A stretch of 64,000 nucleotides of DNA from Agapetus fuscipes (taxonomy: Eukaryota > Arthropoda > Insecta > Trichoptera > Glossosomatidae), in contig OX637354.1 of NCBI GenBank assembly GCA_951799405.1, forward strand, positions 248,001 to 312,000, given 5' to 3'. Shown piece after piece: positions 62,312 to 64,000 of this stretch; the stretch's first letter is position 1, and each line of letters opens with the position of its first letter. The notes below the pieces were generated by a model, which searched no databases, was not told the DNA's origin, and saw nothing but the letters and a program-made list of their open reading frames with translations. The position numbers and the translations under genes are program-made.

Positions 62312-62895
62312 TCAGGTAGCCAAGATGTAGCGAGAGGTGGCTAAGGAGTAGCGAGAGGTGGCTAAGGAGTAGCGAGAGGTAGCCAAGAAGTAGCGAGAGG
62401 TAGCCAAGAAGTAGCAAGAGGTGGCTAAGGAGTAAGCGTGAGGTGGCCAAGAAGTAGCGAGGGGTGGCCGAGAAGTGGCGAGAGGTGGCTAAGGGGTAGC
62501 GAGAGGTAGCCGAGAAATAGCGAGAGGTGGCTAAGGAGTAAGCGAGATGTAGCCAAGAAGTAGCGAGGGGTGGCTAAGGAGTAAGCGAGAGGTAGCCAAG
62601 AAGTAGCGAGAGAAAGCCAAAAAGTAGCGAGAGGTAGCCAAGAAGTAGCGAGAGGTGGCTAAGGAGTAGGGAGAGGTAGCCAAGAAGTAGCGAGAGGTAG
62701 CCGAGAAGTAGCGAGAGGTAGCCAAGAAGTAGCGAGAGGTAGCCGAGAAGTAGCGAGAGGTAGCCAAGAAGTAGGGAGAGGTGGCTAAGGAGTAGCGAGA
62801 GGTAGCCAAGGAGTAAAGAGAGGTGGCTAAGGAGTAGCGAGAGGCAGCCAAAAAGTAGCGAAAGAAAGCCAAGATGTAGCGAGAGGTAGCTTCAG
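62312..62895. repeat. ~20-bp minisatellite, about 28 degenerate units
   Basis: GTAGCGAGAGGTAGCCAAGA-type units with variants GTGGCTAAGGA and GTAGCCGAGAA. The period is about 19-21 bp and irregular. The minus strand of one part reads as an SRYFLAT-like heptapeptide repeat, 113 codons, by chance of a 21-bp period. Confidence 0.95.
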
Positions 62896-62899
62896 GTAC

Positions 62900-63140
62900 G
62901 CTATAGAAGATTTCACCAGGTAGATGTAGCTAAATAAGAATTCAGAGATAGCTAGAGGCTCCGTTATCTTGAGCTACTTTAAAGTAGCTAGAAATAGTCT
63001 GATATCAGGAAAACCTTTTGATAGCTACGGGAAAAGAGATGGCTTAGGTGTTGCCTTTTCAACGCTAGAATAGCGACGTTATACTGAATGACGAAGGACG
63101 CACTTATGACATCGTATTAGTAGTTTTTTTTATTAGTTAG
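62900..63140. other. degenerate minisatellite edge and unique sequence
   Basis: GTAGCTAAATAAGAATTCAG and AAAGTAGCTAGAAATAG are decayed units. 63055-63130 resembles 11310-11385. Confidence 0.4.
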
Positions 63141-63149
63141 TTGAGGGTT

Positions 63150-63308
63150 TAGTCACCTAGAGGTAGCTTGAGGTACTAAGAGATGGATACTGGGATAGCT
63201 TGAGGTACTAAGAGATGGCTATAGAGGTAGCTTGAGGTACTAAGAGACGGCTATAGAGGTAGCTTGAGGTACTAAGAGATGGCTACAGAGGTAGCTTGAG
63301 GTAGTTAG
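63150..63308. repeat. ~32-bp minisatellite, about 5 units
   Basis: GAGGTAGCTTGAGGTACTAA then GAGATGGCTATA repeats. It shares GAGGTAGC with the 20-bp array, so one probably derived from the other. Confidence 0.92.
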
Positions 63309-63309
63309 C

Positions 63310-63695
63310 TGAGGGTTTAGTGGTTTCCTGCTACTGCAGCCTGGAGCGGAAGCCGAGATGACCGCGCTGACTTACGCTCCGATAACACAACACACGGCTC
63401 AAGGAAGCTGACTTACAAGGTGCAGTCATGGGCGCCAATTCATTCCAGGGAAGGTGTGTGTACCTTACTAAAACATGGAAACGCAACAAACTATTGCCCT
63501 GCATTTAGAATTTTCGGTCACTAATTTGAAGTTGAATTCAATCAGAAAGTAACACAGCTCTGAAGAAGTAACTCTCAGTATAGATACAAAACGTTAACAA
63601 GAGAATCCAAAAAAAAAAAACAATACAAAACAGTTGAGCCCTAGAAGAACAATTTCAGCAAAAAATAAAGTTTTAGGCTTACACGGCCGGCTGAT
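63310..63695. other. no gene recognised
   Basis: Unique-looking. CTGAAGAAG ... ACAAAACGTT (63583-63597) weakly recalls the hammerhead-like word order but lacks a stem. Confidence 0.3.
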
Positions 63696-63697
63696 GA

Positions 63698-63908
63698 TGC
63701 TGGAGTGATGTTTTCCGGGATCTGTTGCCGTGGTCTGTGGGAGCTGGAGCTTCCGGACGTTTCACCCATGTCTACGGTGATATTGATGAAGCAATTTCAT
63801 CAACATTATCTTCTTCACTTCATTTTCTCTGCTGACTTGAGCGACACGTCCGGAAGCTCCAGCTCCCGCAGACCACGGCAACAGACACCAAAAAGCAACA
63901 CTCCAGCA
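63698..63908. mobile_element. foldback element with ~60-bp inverted arms
   Basis: 63722-63760 and 63846-63884 (CTGTTGCCGTGGTCTGTGGG ... GGAGCTTCCGGACGT) are complementary over 39 bp with one mismatch. Pairing extends outward imperfectly to TGCTGGAGTG and CACTCCAGCA at the ends. The loop is about 85 bp. The 78-codon frame across it is incidental. Confidence 0.85.
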
Positions 63909-64000
63909 AAAAAAAATCCATCTAATAATCTGTTGTTTTAAAACCTTTTCTGTACTCGTAATATATAGCTTTGTATCAGGACGCCATACTCCTGAGAAAG

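Noticed and set aside
62531..62872. 113-codon frame of heptapeptide repeats on the minus strand
   Set aside because: The 21-bp period of the minisatellite gives a repeating peptide; the period shifts elsewhere in the array and breaks the frame.
62312..62895. CRISPR-like direct repeats
   Set aside because: Tandem minisatellite without spacers.

Overview
The window looks like an arthropod nuclear genome, most likely an insect. It is AT-rich, has no bacterial-style gene packing, and almost all recognisable sequence is transposable element: tRNA-derived SINEs, non-LTR retrotransposon 3' ends, Ty3/gypsy-like and non-autonomous LTR elements, Penelope-like fragments, MITEs and foldback elements. 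I found no complete host protein gene. The best host candidates are one exon-like open stretch (61381-61582) and a 5S rRNA-like sequence (60763-60880, minus), which may itself be part of a SINE. The species cannot be fixed from the sequence.

Family names used here are descriptive only. SINE-A is a tRNA-derived SINE (A-box-like TAGCTCAGTTGGTAGAG, B-box-like GGGTTCGAATCCC), about 330 bp, ending near TGTAGCTTAGTTGCG. SINE-B is a second tRNA-derived SINE (head GACCGGTCCGTAGTCTAGTG), about 270 bp, ending ACAGCGCTCACCAAATAAAT. SINE-D is a tRNA-Ser/Leu-like SINE (GTCGAGCGGATAAGGCG). Repeat-C is a roughly 250-bp sequence (TTCCTTGACTTATAGGTTGG ... GCAACTTAGATTAGAT) present more than 30 times. It is also the 3' end of LINE-W, a non-LTR retrotransposon whose C-terminus carries RWFGH..RM and GRGRPRK motifs. 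LINE-J is a Jockey/CR1-like LINE known here only from C-termini. LINE-K is a third LINE type (YFGHIMR). Foldback-F and foldback-G are repeats with inverted arms made of short degenerate motifs.

Layout: 1-11 kb is a mosaic of SINEs, Repeat-C, LINE-W ends, a 4 x 142-bp satellite and two foldback elements. 11,998-20,136 is one large non-coding LTR element with 2.9-kb LTRs and a 4-bp target duplication. 20-25 kb holds MITEs, foldbacks and a palindromic minisatellite. 25.7-27.8 kb is a doubly deleted gypsy-type element inserted in a LINE-W end. 30.2-30.5 kb is a CpG-rich patch. 31,679-32,910 is a complete young TRIM element with a tRNA-Lys-type primer site. 33.5-36.15 kb is a three-level nest: Penelope-like element, then DNA transposon, then LINE-W with reverse transcriptase. 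37-41 kb holds more LINE-W ends and a second GIY-YIG fragment. 42-50 kb is dense with SINEs invaded by LINE-J, a hAT-like MITE, a MITE with ~90-bp inverted ends and a ~285-bp TATC microsatellite. 50-64 kb holds several satellites (56, 97, 21 and 32 bp), hairpins, MITEs, a hammerhead-core-like motif, the 5S/SINE fusion and the exon-like ORF.

The elements parasitise one another. Repeat-C copies probably move by recognition of the LINE-W tail, SINEs recombine into dimers, and later insertions split earlier ones, so relative ages can be read from the nesting. Coordinates of degraded repeats are by eye and good to roughly 10 bp.
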